This document shows, one piece after another, positions 36,701 to 45,207 of a stretch of 64,000 nucleotides of DNA (position 1 is the first letter of the stretch; each line of letters opens with the position of its first letter). The notes under the pieces were generated by a model. It made no database searches, was not told the DNA's origin, and was given only the letters and a program-made list of their open reading frames with translations. Position numbers and translations under genes: made by a program. Source of the DNA: PALSA-1296 sp038210275 (lineage in GTDB: Bacteria; Bacteroidota; Ignavibacteria; Palsa-1295); contig JBBQWV010000008.1 of the NCBI GenBank assembly GCA_038210275.1, forward strand, positions 71,697 through 135,696. Reading direction: 5' to 3'.

Positions 36701-37750
36701 ATCCATGGTCAGTGCGGCGATTCGATTCTTCGTATTCCGATCAGCGGTATCGGATTGAATGGCGACCTCACTTTTTCTAAAATATCAATTTCGTTTGGAG
36801 TACTTGATACAAGTTCATGCAAAGACGATTCGATTATTGTTACCAATCCCTGCAATAATATTGCATTGCTCAAGATCCCAGCGGTAGTGCCGCCATTCTA
36901 TATAAAACCGCTTTCACAAAATACTATTTCTCTCAATCCGTTTGAAAGTAAGACGATCGTATATAGTTATTGTCCGAAAATTGTTAACGCTGATTCGACA
37001 AAACAAATTTTTACGCTTTCATCGGGAGCATTTCTCTCGGTTTCATTATTTGGTGCAGGCTTACCAATTGTTGATTCTCCCTTTGTGAAGTTTGGTTTGG
37101 AAAGAGCGACCGAAACTGCGGGGAATACCTTTACATATCTGATCTCGGTTGATACAATTTCTTCAAGTACGAATATCAGATCCGTTCAAGGCTCATTGCA
37201 TTATGATCCGACTTTAGTCGAGCCGCTCAGTATGAGTGGAATAAAATGGAACATTTCAAATAATAGTGAGACTATTCCCGGCACTTATGTTTTTTCAGCA
37301 AATGGAACAGATGTTCTTACAAAAGGTCAGTTTGCAACATTACAAATGATGGCGCTTTATGGCGCTACCGATACGACGTCTGTTCTTCTTGATAATATTA
37401 TTGTTAGTAATTATGCAAGAACAGCCGTTGATAGCGGCTTTATAAAGGTGATCCATTGCGGCAATCTTCCCGGGAATGTAATTATTGCAGGAGCTTATCA
37501 TCTCGGTAATCCGACTCCGAATCCCACAAACGGCAATATCTCATTTCCTCTGACACTTGGTAATGACGGAGTTCTTCGCCTCAGATTATTTAGTGTAAGC
37601 GGTATGGTGGTATTGGATAAATCTATCGCATCAAAACGCGGAGAGAATACTATCGTCTTGGATGTTTCATTACTTTCTTCGGGGGCGTATTATCTCAGCA
37701 CCGATAGCTGGGGATGGCGCGAAGGCAAGACAATCGTAATAACAAAATAA
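33713..37750 (+). CDS. Giant glycine-rich secreted protein with choice-of-anchor-type repeats and sorting tail
   Basis: A 1345-aa protein with a signal peptide (LIAAVLCMVFLLQENSFAQ). Residues about 229-446 are extremely Gly/Ser-rich, with many GGGGG runs (GGPGGGGGGAGFSSTGGAG and similar). After a short Ig-like part, about 610-1120 hold four to five ASPM/SPD-2-Hydin-like repeats (LDFGRVHIGKCDTLSL, LNFGSLCPGSTDSKKFIIY). A cohesin-like domain (about 1130-1240) precedes a type A T9SS sorting tail (GNPTPNPTNGNISF to KTIVITK). Likely an adhesive or matrix surface protein. Lies 42 nt after the OmpA gene and 6 nt before the asparaginase gene. Confidence 0.8.
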   Translation: MKQFKHTTITAFRYSGVCLIAAVLCMVFLLQENSFAQQRIAHVQPDAVGPGMTIAMEVLAPAKDTGAFGSDGIYLPFSKIFLVNPADSFFVIFGPIVVSWNGRVLQVPVIAKTSAVPGTIRFQIIIGNKKSQIAEFEIRQPQSKISISGGATLGDPSFALFSFNGAGNTIVADEIEFLGSDIKNRGLFTFSKEDNDTLAAGNPHYHPVTLLSRGPIHLRLAEISVSADSLNGGPGGGGGGAGFSSTGGAGYTGGGSDSDYSSSNIGSGTNSTPSSGGASSTGILGGASSFIAPNIDQGGGGGAGCPYGSSGIYSGGNDTSHEGGYGGGSAGGETPGVPFGGGGGAFANEGTRGAGVGINGGKAYGGKFLIPMQGGSGGGGGNHVGDIDTNANPGSGGGGGGALTLISFDTLSIVNSFLSANGTSGTSGISSNDAGGGGGSGGGLILSGRNGISVNNAFITANGGSGGLGGKGIEQISKGGVGSFGRIRIDGNIHTPIIPNSFFSSTPISGPTLEIPSLRLNGPFVSVKGTAGDSISLTDSMRIYYRNQHSAWNFINTPRFGAKGNMLWQAFLPAGHDSSLFVTVMAEIKNPARSFANFEPERLLSHLSSGIIRLVPTPHLVLDQDTLIFGCYKIGDTCVNANFYFSNQGEDSLHIKSITISNTNFTVGQTKKDLGYYLTDSVSIKYCPTKVGKDTAILSFISNDTLRTAVVIGCGIDKDTRITLKPTTLDFGRVHIGKCDTLSLVAHSVGKDSALLSINPVSHAPFAIISPTKDTLIAPKDSVRIQISFCPNDTGDFYSSFILTEKRDSVKIHGVGIRKVLIGQEVLQGKRLCIGECDTIKVKISSLGNDAVNVTGISGATFVSQTLPFVIPPQTDTEFTIRYCAAKKGDTSVIISFASDADSSNSTILHYYGIHEEFRFDSVLNFGSLCPGSTDSKKFIIYNMGADSILIGSLQLLHGLPFKLTLDSTSVRDSLRSTVEFTPTISGQFNDTLLSVIHGQCGDSILRIPISGIGLNGDLTFSKISISFGVLDTSSCKDDSIIVTNPCNNIALLKIPAVVPPFYIKPLSQNTISLNPFESKTIVYSYCPKIVNADSTKQIFTLSSGAFLSVSLFGAGLPIVDSPFVKFGLERATETAGNTFTYLISVDTISSSTNIRSVQGSLHYDPTLVEPLSMSGIKWNISNNSETIPGTYVFSANGTDVLTKGQFATLQMMALYGATDTTSVLLDNIIVSNYARTAVDSGFIKVIHCGNLPGNVIIAGAYHLGNPTPNPTNGNISFPLTLGNDGVLRLRLFSVSGMVVLDKSIASKRGENTIVLDVSLLSSGAYYLSTDSWGWREGKTIVITK

Positions 37751-37756
37751 TCATTC

Positions 37757-38689
37757 ATGGAAGCTCTCTCAACCTGGAAACATGGTGTCGAACCCAATCA
37801 GATTTCCTTCGCTGCAATGAAAGATGGATCATCCGCTCTGGATGCCGTTGAACTTGCCGCTCGGTATTGCGAAGCCGATGAGACGTGTATGTCCGTTGGT
37901 AAAGGCGGAATTCCGGATGAACTTGGCATGGTGACTCTCGATGCCTCGATCATGGATCACGATGGGAATTGCGGATCAGTAGCATTCGTCCAAAATTATC
38001 TTCATCCGATCTCGATAGCCAGAAAAGTGATGGAGAAAACCTCTCATGTGATGCTTGCGGGAATTGGTGCGGAAAGATTTGCTCAGCGTGAAGGATTCAC
38101 TACATCAAATCTGCTTACTGATGCCTCCCAAAAACTTTACGATAAATGGAAAGAGTTGCCTGACGGTTTGAACGTCAGACTCAGAAGATCTGAAGAAGGC
38201 GAACATGAGTATGTTTTTGAATATTCGGAAGATGGAAAGAAAAAAGAGCTTGACCGCACGTCGCTGAACGAATCACACGATACGATAGGTCTGCTTGCAC
38301 GAGATAAGAACGGTAAACTTGCCGGAGCCTGCACCACTTCCGGGCTTGCATTCAAAATGCATGGCAGAGTAGGTGATTCACCGATCATAGGAGCAGGATT
38401 ATATGTTGATGGCGAAATCGGCGCCGCAGTTGCTACCGGCAACGGCGAACTTGTTATGCGAGCGTGCTCAGCTTTTCATATTGTCGAATTACTCAGGCAA
38501 GGTCAGTCTCCTGAGGAAGCAATGAAATTTGCTATTAGTAAGATCAAGAAAGATAAGCATCTCACTGATGATATGCAGGTAGGTTTTCTCGTTCTTCGTC
38601 ACGACGGAAAGTGGGCAGCGGGAAGTTTACGCGAGGGATTTCAGTATTCAGTTGAAACTGAACTGACGCCAAATACATTGCACGGGTAG
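37757..38689 (+). CDS. Glycosylasparaginase / isoaspartyl peptidase family Ntn-hydrolase
   Basis: A 310-aa N-terminal-nucleophile hydrolase that should self-cleave before Thr176 (SHDTIGLLARD) into alpha and beta chains. The alpha chain has STWKHG, SALDAVELAARYCE, VGKGGIPDELG and LDASIMDHDG; the beta chain has ACTTSGLAFKMHGRVGDSPIIGAG and GAAVATGNGE. This matches N4-(beta-N-acetylglucosaminyl)-L-asparaginase, which cleaves GlcNAc-Asn bonds; some relatives are asparaginases or isoaspartyl peptidases. No signal peptide is visible, so the protein is cytoplasmic or starts slightly shorter than exported relatives. Confidence 0.9.
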   Translation: MEALSTWKHGVEPNQISFAAMKDGSSALDAVELAARYCEADETCMSVGKGGIPDELGMVTLDASIMDHDGNCGSVAFVQNYLHPISIARKVMEKTSHVMLAGIGAERFAQREGFTTSNLLTDASQKLYDKWKELPDGLNVRLRRSEEGEHEYVFEYSEDGKKKELDRTSLNESHDTIGLLARDKNGKLAGACTTSGLAFKMHGRVGDSPIIGAGLYVDGEIGAAVATGNGELVMRACSAFHIVELLRQGQSPEEAMKFAISKIKKDKHLTDDMQVGFLVLRHDGKWAAGSLREGFQYSVETELTPNTLHG

Positions 38690-38797
38690 AAACCTGCAAA
38701 GATTGTGTTTAATAGGTTGTGTCAAAGATAGAGGCGAGGCTTTAGCTCGCAAACGCAGCTCATAATATTGCTGCACGAACGAAGAAGAAATAAAATT

Positions 38798-39532
38798 ATG
38801 ATCGCACTCATCACCGGAGCCGGACGAGGAATTGGAAAAGCAATTGCAATCGCTCTTGCCGGAAAAGGTATTCACACGCTTCTTGTTGCCCGTTCGCTCA
38901 ATGAAATAAGCGCTGTTGCTCAAGAGATTTCCGCAAAGGGCGGAAAGGCGACTGCATTTGTCTGCGATATTACCAGTTCAAAAGCAGTTACCGCAATGTA
39001 TGCGAAGACGAATCGTCTCGGCAAGGTTGCACTTCTCGTAAATAATGCCGGCGTTGCACCCTCAACCAAAATAGAAGGAACATCAGATCAAATTTGGCAG
39101 AATGCGTTTAGTACAAACGTCGATGGTGCATTTTATCTTATTCGCGCATACTTGCCGGATATGAAAGCTCTCGGTGAAGGACAGATCATCAATATCGCTT
39201 CGACTGCGGCACTCGAAGGATTCCCTTATACTGCTGCCTATACCGCTTCGAAACATGCACTGATCGGGCTTTCGCGGGTGATCGCAAAAGAATTTGAAAA
39301 ATTAAATATCAAAGTCTCGACGATCTGTCCCGGATTTGTCCGGACAAACATTTTTGAGACAAGCATTGCCAACATCGTTTCAAAAACAGGAAAAACTCCT
39401 AAGCAAGCCGAAGCAGAACTCGGGGCAATGAATAAAAGCGGAAAAATTATTGAGCCAAATGAAGTGGCAAAAGCTGTAATTGCAGAGTTAAAAAAGCCTC
39501 TTGATCCGAATGGACGAGAAATAGTTTTGTAA
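38798..39532 (+). CDS. Short-chain dehydrogenase/reductase (FabG-like)
   Basis: A 244-aa classical SDR: TGAGRGIGKA cofactor motif at the N-terminus, NNAGVAP, catalytic Ser in NIASTAALEG and YTASKHAL. Resembles 3-oxoacyl-ACP reductase-like and sepiapterin reductase-like SDRs; substrate not determinable. ATG at 38798 gives the standard MIALITGAGRG start; the TTG at 38768 would add ten unrelated residues. Followed 3 nt later by the CMD-family gene, so probably one operon. Confidence 0.85.
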   Translation: MIALITGAGRGIGKAIAIALAGKGIHTLLVARSLNEISAVAQEISAKGGKATAFVCDITSSKAVTAMYAKTNRLGKVALLVNNAGVAPSTKIEGTSDQIWQNAFSTNVDGAFYLIRAYLPDMKALGEGQIINIASTAALEGFPYTAAYTASKHALIGLSRVIAKEFEKLNIKVSTICPGFVRTNIFETSIANIVSKTGKTPKQAEAELGAMNKSGKIIEPNEVAKAVIAELKKPLDPNGREIVL

Positions 39533-39535
39533 TCA

Positions 39536-40147
39536 ATGCTCGATAACCGCACCCTTTCTCTCATCCGTGTTTCCACTCTTGCCTCTCGTTCCGAATACAG
39601 GGTGGAGCTGATCGAAGAATTACGAAAGATCAAAGAATCTGGCGTATCTTCGAGAGCCGAACTTTATGAAGTCTTTTTACAATCCTATCTTTTTGCAGGC
39701 TTCCCGGCTGGACTTGAATCGGTTCGCTCGCTAACGAAAGTATTTGGCAGCGGCACGCTCCATTTAAATGATAAAGAAGATATAATAACTGCTTACCAAG
39801 TTCATGCAGAAAATGGCGAGGTACTCTATAAAAAAGTTTACGCGGCAAATGCCCAAAGAGTCCGCGAAGAGATGATTCGCTTAAGTCCCGAACTTGCTTC
39901 GTGGGCGATGATCGAAGGATATGGAAAAACCCTCTCGCGTGCCGGGTTGGAGATCAAGACTCGTGAGCTATGCACAGTTGCGATGCTCACTAATCTTGGA
40001 TGGGATAGGCAGCTCTATTCGCATATTCTCGGAGCGAGAAATGTCGGCGCTACAAAGGATGAAATTCTTGAAGCCGCGAAGATCGGCGCAAAAGGCAGCA
40101 AAGATCATTTAGAGATTGCTGAACAACTCATCAAAAAAATTGTTTAA
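39536..40147 (+). CDS. Carboxymuconolactone decarboxylase (CMD) family protein
   Basis: A 203-aa helical protein with two CMD-like halves (about 30-90 and 110-195). The second has ELCTVAMLTNLGWDRQLYSHILGARNVG, typical of PcaC-like proteins; it lacks the CxxC pair of the AhpD peroxidase branch, so redox activity is unlikely. Family members range from 4-carboxymuconolactone decarboxylase to unknown hydrolases. Three nt after the SDR; its stop overlaps the start of the downstream lipoprotein. Confidence 0.8.
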   Translation: MLDNRTLSLIRVSTLASRSEYRVELIEELRKIKESGVSSRAELYEVFLQSYLFAGFPAGLESVRSLTKVFGSGTLHLNDKEDIITAYQVHAENGEVLYKKVYAANAQRVREEMIRLSPELASWAMIEGYGKTLSRAGLEIKTRELCTVAMLTNLGWDRQLYSHILGARNVGATKDEILEAAKIGAKGSKDHLEIAEQLIKKIV

Positions 40148-41426
40148 AGGCGTTCGAAATATTTTATCATTGCGCCAAACTTTACACATCGCTTTTTTTT
40201 CTCTCTTCTGCCTGCTTTGCAGTTGCTCCAAGCAGGACGAAATGCCGCAATACTCAAGTTTTGATTTTCGAATGGATGGCTCGCGATTTGTCCCGAATAT
40301 CGGAGTGCCGGTTCAAGTAACAACAGCTACTCTCGGCTATAATGGAAGTCTTTCTTCGCTTACCTATTCCGGTGGTCGTTCTCAGTATCTTGTTGCGGGA
40401 GGGAATGAGATTTTTAGCGGCAGTGAAAAGCAGACAGAAATTATTGCAAGCAGCCGCACTAAGGGAGATATTACTTCTATCCTTTCCGATCTTTCCCGTT
40501 TTTTTGTTATCCACTCGACGGGTTCGATTGAAGCTTTTGATAAGGCTGGAAAACTTCTCTGGAAGCATGAAGATACTGCTTTTGGCGTCAATCCCGGTAA
40601 TGCAATTCTTGCTGATACCGAACTCATCGTTGCAGGACAAAACACCGGAGTAGTAAATTATGAAACAACAGGTTCAAATTTTCTGGAAAGTTTTAGCACG
40701 AGTTCAGGAGCGATGATTTCAGTTTCGACAGATGGAGCGCCCTATTACTCTATAATTTTTGATCCGAAAACACATCACATCCTTGCAGCAAGTGATAGCG
40801 TTATTAATACTCATAATATGTTGGGGGAATGTAGTGGATACCAGGTTTTCCAAAAGCGATTCAATAATCCGGAATTACGGATCATTTCAAATCTCTGCCT
40901 TTGTGGGAAAAATAAAGATAAACTTGCATTTGGCTATCTTGCTATGAAGCCCGGATCTGATGAGCGTGCGATGTACGTTGGTGTTTTTAGTAATATATCC
41001 GGTCGGCTGAAGCAAGAATATTCACATGAAGTGCCATACTTGCCAATCAACATTGCCTCAAACGGACCGGTAATTCTTTCAAGCGGCTTCAGAGATTCGG
41101 GCGGCGATCTCGAAAGCGGCATAGATGCTTTTTATGCAGATGATACAACAAAACTGTGGCAGCGCCGTTTTACGTATCCTGTTATTATGCCGGTTGCAAT
41201 CAACGAAAAATATGCATATTTCACTTTGACTTTTTCCACCCAGACTGCAGTGCCGGCGCAAAGTATTTTCTATACGCTTGATCTCTCGACAGGAAAGGCG
41301 CTTGGCGAGCTTGCCATAACAGGCGCGCAACATGGTTTTGCATCCGGGATTCCTATGCCTCTTGGTGAAATGGGCTTCATGCTCGTTGACGCAAGCCGTC
41401 CAGTTATCTATTTTCTCAAACCATAA
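40140..41426 (+). CDS. Lipoprotein with PQQ-like propeller features
   Basis: About 428 aa. The N-terminus has a lipoprotein signal (HIAFFSLFCLLCSC, lipobox LCSC), then a Ser/Tyr-rich linker. The body alternates short beta strands resembling WD40/PQQ-like blades (IEAFDKAGKLLWKHEDTAF, GIDAFYADDTTKLWQRRF, YTLDLSTGKALGELAI). Possibly a periplasm-facing sensor or assembly protein; no catalytic motif. The start is uncertain: TTG at 40140 overlaps the upstream stop by 8 nt, and a more upstream TTG at 40116 is also open. Confidence 0.65.
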   Translation: MFKGVRNILSLRQTLHIAFFSLFCLLCSCSKQDEMPQYSSFDFRMDGSRFVPNIGVPVQVTTATLGYNGSLSSLTYSGGRSQYLVAGGNEIFSGSEKQTEIIASSRTKGDITSILSDLSRFFVIHSTGSIEAFDKAGKLLWKHEDTAFGVNPGNAILADTELIVAGQNTGVVNYETTGSNFLESFSTSSGAMISVSTDGAPYYSIIFDPKTHHILAASDSVINTHNMLGECSGYQVFQKRFNNPELRIISNLCLCGKNKDKLAFGYLAMKPGSDERAMYVGVFSNISGRLKQEYSHEVPYLPINIASNGPVILSSGFRDSGGDLESGIDAFYADDTTKLWQRRFTYPVIMPVAINEKYAYFTLTFSTQTAVPAQSIFYTLDLSTGKALGELAITGAQHGFASGIPMPLGEMGFMLVDASRPVIYFLKP

Positions 41427-41429
41427 CCA

Positions 41430-42332
41430 GTGAATCTATTTAATAAACTCATTGCTGCAGCGCTTCCTATTGTTCCGAAATCAATCGTTCGGAAAGTTAG
41501 TGAGCGTTATATTGCAGGCGATACACTTACCGATGCCGTGCGAGTTGTCCGGATGCTTAATACTGAAGGAGCAATGGCAACAGTTGATGTGCTTGGCGAA
41601 TATATTCACTCATTAGACGAAGCCGGAGAAAATACAAGATACTGCTGCGAAGTTTTGCAAACCATAGAGCGCGAGAAAATTGATTCAAATCTTTCGATAA
41701 AGCTTACATCGCTGGGACTTGCAATTGATGAAGCAGCTTGCGAAAAAAATGTCCGTACTATTCTTGAAACTGCTCGCGATCATGGAAATATCTTTGTTCG
41801 CTTCGATATGGAAAATTCTCCCTATACGTCATTGACCATTGATCTCTACAATAAACTGCGAAAAGAATTTAATATCGGAGTTGTTCTGCAAGCCTACATG
41901 CGCCGCACCGAAAGCGATATAAGAAATTTGATAAACGGGGGGGCGACAAACATCAGACTTTGCAAGGGTATCTATATCGAATCCGAAGAAATTGCATTTA
42001 AGGGATTTGAAGAAATACAAAATAACTATTTGAAATGTCTTGAATATGCTCTGGGTAATAAAGTGTATGTCGGTATCGCAACACATGATGCGATGTTGGT
42101 GCAAGGCGCAAAAGATATTATAAAAAAACTTGGCTTGACAAAGGGGCAATATGAATTTCAAATGTTACTTGGCGTGACAGAGCCGATGAGACGACAACTT
42201 ATCGCTGAGGGCTTTCGTCTTCGCGTCTATGTTCCTTTCGGAGCAGATTGGTATGGATATTCGATCCGGCGTTTGAAAGAAAATCCGAGTATGGCTGGGC
42301 ATATTGTTAAGGCGATGTTTAAGAGAAGATAA
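41430..42332 (+). CDS. putA: Proline dehydrogenase
   Basis: A 300-aa monofunctional proline dehydrogenase (flavin-binding TIM barrel) that oxidises proline to 1-pyrroline-5-carboxylate. Signatures: SIKLTSLGLAID, FVRFDMENSPYT, VLQAYMRRTESDI, IRLCKGIY and the C-terminal substrate-site segment RVYVPFGADWYGYSIRRL. Size matches the one-domain form, so the P5C dehydrogenase must be elsewhere; the symbol putA is used only for the PRODH domain. GTG start at 41430, 3 nt after the lipoprotein stop; DUF2203 gene follows after 2 nt. Confidence 0.92.
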   Translation: MNLFNKLIAAALPIVPKSIVRKVSERYIAGDTLTDAVRVVRMLNTEGAMATVDVLGEYIHSLDEAGENTRYCCEVLQTIEREKIDSNLSIKLTSLGLAIDEAACEKNVRTILETARDHGNIFVRFDMENSPYTSLTIDLYNKLRKEFNIGVVLQAYMRRTESDIRNLINGGATNIRLCKGIYIESEEIAFKGFEEIQNNYLKCLEYALGNKVYVGIATHDAMLVQGAKDIIKKLGLTKGQYEFQMLLGVTEPMRRQLIAEGFRLRVYVPFGADWYGYSIRRLKENPSMAGHIVKAMFKRR

Positions 42333-42334
42333 AT

Positions 42335-42721
42335 ATGCAGTACACAAAACATTTTATTTTAACTGAAGCACAAACTGAACTTCAGAACGTGATCCCGATC
42401 GTCGAAGAGATTGTGCGGCTGAAAGCAGAACTTGACCGCAAAGGTTACGATGTCATGCGGCATCAATACTTCGGAGGTATGGGACCGAACGGGCAGAAAG
42501 TTTTTCCGCAGGAAATGGAAGAGCTTGTTCTTCGCGTTCGTGATTTGAATGAACGAGGTATTGAGATCAAAGATTTGGATAAAGGACTGATTGATTTTCC
42601 GTCACTTCGTGCGAACGGCGAAGAAGTCTATCTATGTTATATGCTCGGCGAGAAATCAATTCTTGCATGGCATCCGATCGAAGGCGGTTTTGCTGCAAGG
42701 AAACCGATCACTGAATTATAA
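42335..42721 (+). CDS. DUF2203 family protein
   Basis: A 128-aa soluble protein matching DUF2203: N-terminal helices (ELQNVIPIVEEIVRLKAEL) and the C-terminal conserved block GIEIKDLDKGLIDFPSLR, VYLCYMLGE, WHPIEGGFAARKPI. The family has no known activity. Placed 2 nt after proline dehydrogenase and 18 nt before a cytochrome c, suggesting a shared transcript. Confidence 0.85.
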   Translation: MQYTKHFILTEAQTELQNVIPIVEEIVRLKAELDRKGYDVMRHQYFGGMGPNGQKVFPQEMEELVLRVRDLNERGIEIKDLDKGLIDFPSLRANGEEVYLCYMLGEKSILAWHPIEGGFAARKPITEL

Positions 42722-42739
42722 TTACTTTACTATTGAGTT

Positions 42740-43579
42740 ATGAAAAAATTACGTTTTATTCCATTGGCAGCGTTTGCTGCTTTCCTAATTGCTCTTACTC
42801 TCCAAAGCTGCAAAAAAGAAGACCAGTCCGCCGTCAAGTCTGCTGACAGTACGAAAGTTATTACTCCAAATCAACCTGCTGCTTCTGGAACAGAAGCTGC
42901 TCTGAATGACAAGGCAAAAAAAGGACAGCTTATCTATTATAATATGTCCCTCGGAAAGGTGCACGTTGCCTGCGCGACCTGTCATGCCGATGGAACTTCT
43001 AAAACGCAACCCAATCAGATTCGTCAGGGACATACGCTTGCCGGAGTGTCAAGCCGCACTGCGACTTGGAACGGTATGTATAAAGGTGACGATCTAAAAA
43101 AATATGCATACGGCGGAGCGCTCTGCGCTGCGGTGTTTCAGAAACGTGCTGATATCAAGACAGTAGATAAAGCACTGAGCGCAGATGAAGTAGATGCACT
43201 GAATGAATATCTTACTTCATTAAATTCAAATCCCGGTGCGATGACAAAAGACTTGAAGATTCAATGGGTTGCAAAACCAACTTTCAATGACGATCCACCA
43301 GATGCGAAAGTTGCAATGCCGGCAGTCAAAGCGATCATGAAACTTCCCGGTGATCCGACAGCAGGCGAAACGATCTTTACTCAATCATGCGGTAATTGTC
43401 ACAGCATTAAAGATAAAAAGATCGGACCGCCAATGGTCAAAGCTGCACAAGATATGAATAATGTAGTGCAGACCGTTCGCTTCGGTTCGGGCGACATGGC
43501 GTTCTATGCGAAGGATGTTCTCAGCGACCAACAAGTAGCCGATGCGATTGCATATATTCAATCGCAGTTAGGGAAGTAA
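42740..43579 (+). CDS. Dihaem c-type cytochrome lipoprotein
   Basis: A 279-aa exported protein with a lipoprotein signal (LIALTLQSC lipobox, Cys about 24) and two haem-binding CXXCH sites: CATCH (about residue 76) and CGNCH (about residue 219). The first domain has the GxxLAGVSSRTATW segment with a low-similarity Met ligand region, and the second is a short class I cytochrome (GETIFTQSCGNCH, IGPPMVKAA, VADAIAYIQSQLG). Likely carries electrons in the periplasm. Last plus-strand gene; convergent with the Mla operon across a hairpin. Confidence 0.85.
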   Translation: MKKLRFIPLAAFAAFLIALTLQSCKKEDQSAVKSADSTKVITPNQPAASGTEAALNDKAKKGQLIYYNMSLGKVHVACATCHADGTSKTQPNQIRQGHTLAGVSSRTATWNGMYKGDDLKKYAYGGALCAAVFQKRADIKTVDKALSADEVDALNEYLTSLNSNPGAMTKDLKIQWVAKPTFNDDPPDAKVAMPAVKAIMKLPGDPTAGETIFTQSCGNCHSIKDKKIGPPMVKAAQDMNNVVQTVRFGSGDMAFYAKDVLSDQQVADAIAYIQSQLGK

Positions 43580-43588
43580 AAAAAAAGT

Positions 43589-43630
43589 TGTCATTGCGAG
43601 AAATCCGCTTGGGGATTCCTCGCAATGACA
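43589..43630. terminator. Hairpin terminator between cytochrome c and the Mla operon
   Basis: Perfect arms TGTCATTGCGAG (43589-43600) and CTCGCAATGACA (43619-43630). An A-tract at 43578-43586 becomes a T-run after the hairpin on the minus strand, so it ends the minus-strand operon. It belongs to the TGTCATT repeat family also seen at 18676-18814 and 49745-49785. Confidence 0.65.
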
Positions 43631-43646
43631 CCCTTGGGAAGTATCG

Positions 43647-44249
43647 TTATTTTCGAACTCCCGCTCTCGTTCGTATTTCAGCCGCTATATCCTCGCTGAG
43701 TTTTCCCGTTAGTTTACTCATCGCTGCGGCGATTTCTTCGAACTTGTCGCCGCTGACTTGTTCGGTATATGACGTGCGCTTATCCATAAGGAAATTTATT
43801 GCTTCGCCTTTTGCTACTCCCCACCTTGCCGTCATGGTCAACGTGCCACCTGCGTTTCGCTCGAACTCTGTGACTTCAAGTAAGACCTGAAAATTAGTAA
43901 TGGCAGGAGTTTCAGAAGGGAAAAGAGCAATATTATTCGTCGGAATATCCGATGAAAGATCTTCGATCAGCACTCTGGAAAAATTATTCTCCAATGGTTC
44001 AGCCCAGCGGTCATATTCTGCTATCTGTAGTTCATTTGTTGTCGTGCGCTTGACCATCTGCGGGCGGAGTAGATAGTCCGGAAGTGTTAAAGTCCGGATG
44101 CCAACCGCAATATTTGAATTTACAGCATTATTTTTGCTGATGCCGGTGACGGTGTGTACCGAAGTAAGTGTATAATAATGAGAAGGTTTTGAACTTCCGC
44201 AGGCGGATAAAAAGACTGCTGAAAGAAAAAATACTAAATATATTTTCAT
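43647..44249 (-). CDS. ABC-transport auxiliary lipoprotein (PqiC/ABC_trans_aux-like)
   Basis: A roughly 200-aa lipoprotein (signal VFFLSAVFLSACGSS, lipobox LSAC). The body matches the ABC_trans_aux/PqiC (DUF330) family: HYYTLTSV, a conserved NSNIAVGIRTLTLPDYLLRPQMV segment and DRWAEPLENNFSRVL. Such proteins sit at the outer membrane and accept or pass lipids in Mla/Pqi-type systems. ATG at 44249 is preferred over an upstream in-frame ATG at 44300. Last gene of the operon; its start lies just inside the 3' end region of the MCE gene. Confidence 0.8.
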   Translation of the reverse strand: MKIYLVFFLSAVFLSACGSSKPSHYYTLTSVHTVTGISKNNAVNSNIAVGIRTLTLPDYLLRPQMVKRTTTNELQIAEYDRWAEPLENNFSRVLIEDLSSDIPTNNIALFPSETPAITNFQVLLEVTEFERNAGGTLTMTARWGVAKGEAINFLMDKRTSYTEQVSGDKFEEIAAAMSKLTGKLSEDIAAEIRTRAGVRK

Positions 44250-44253
44250 AAAA

Positions 44254-45207
44254 TTATTTTCCGTAAAGTATATCGCTTGGATGTTGCTGCAAATAATCAA
44301 TCAGATTTCGCATCGAATGCGTAGTCGTAAGAACTTCCTGAAGGGTTTGTTTCATGAGATATTGATTTTCGATAGAAAGATCTTGCCACCGTTTCACCAG
44401 TTTATTAAATTCACTAAGCGAAGTTGTTGCTGCTGAAGTTGTGGTATTCACACCTTCTGAGATTTTCGTGCCGATCGTATCCATCCGTTTTGCAAGCGCA
44501 CCGATGCTATTGACATTCGTATTGATATTTTCGATAAGTGGTTGAAGTTTTAATTTCATAAAAAAAGTATCAATCCCGCCGAATGTATGCTGAATCGAAT
44601 TCCCTATTTCTGCAAAGTGAACCTGCCCTACTTCTTTGACTATCTGTTGTAAACTTTGCTCCAATTCTTCACCCTTTGTCGGAATGGAAGGTATTTCTTT
44701 ATATTTTTTATTAATGCCTGCAAATATTGCCTGAGTCTCAGGAAAATAATCCACGATGATCATTTTTTGTGAGACGACAAAACTTTGGCTCTGTAATTGC
44801 GCACGTAATCCTCGCTGCACCATGTCGTCAATACCATTGACCTTAGGCTTTAAAATTCCTTCGGACATTGCTTCACGGATTGTGCCGCCGACTGTTTCGA
44901 TAATTACTTCGACAGCAAAATCTCCATTCTCGTGCATCATCGGATTAATTTCGGTAACAGAGCCGATCTGTACACCGCGAATTTTCACTGGCGCACCCGT
45001 ATTGAGTCCATCAACCGAACCACGAAAATAAATCGCATACTTCGTTTTGTCCTTAAAGAAATCTCCGCTGCCGAAGACAAGAAAGACAACGATGATGAGT
45101 CCTATTGCCCCGAGCATGAATGCTCCGATAAGCCGGGCATTCACACCCGCATGGATGCTCTGAGAACTTGGCAACGGTTTGGAAGTCTCCACTATTTTAC
45201 TGCTCAT
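44254..45207 (-). CDS. mlaD: MCE-domain periplasmic lipid-binding protein (MlaD-like)
   Basis: A 317-aa protein with one N-terminal transmembrane helix (about 31-50: LMLGAIGLIIVVFLVFGSG-like) and a MlaD/MCE domain (YAIYFRGSVDGLNTGAPVKIRGV, the conserved GL..GAxVxxxGV signature). The C-terminal half is helical (ISEGVNTTTSAATTSLSEF) and may form the hexameric tunnel. It carries phospholipids between membranes in Mla systems. Its ATG overlaps the ATPase stop (ATGA). Confidence 0.88.
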   Translation of the reverse strand: MSSKIVETSKPLPSSQSIHAGVNARLIGAFMLGAIGLIIVVFLVFGSGDFFKDKTKYAIYFRGSVDGLNTGAPVKIRGVQIGSVTEINPMMHENGDFAVEVIIETVGGTIREAMSEGILKPKVNGIDDMVQRGLRAQLQSQSFVVSQKMIIVDYFPETQAIFAGINKKYKEIPSIPTKGEELEQSLQQIVKEVGQVHFAEIGNSIQHTFGGIDTFFMKLKLQPLIENINTNVNSIGALAKRMDTIGTKISEGVNTTTSAATTSLSEFNKLVKRWQDLSIENQYLMKQTLQEVLTTTHSMRNLIDYLQQHPSDILYGK

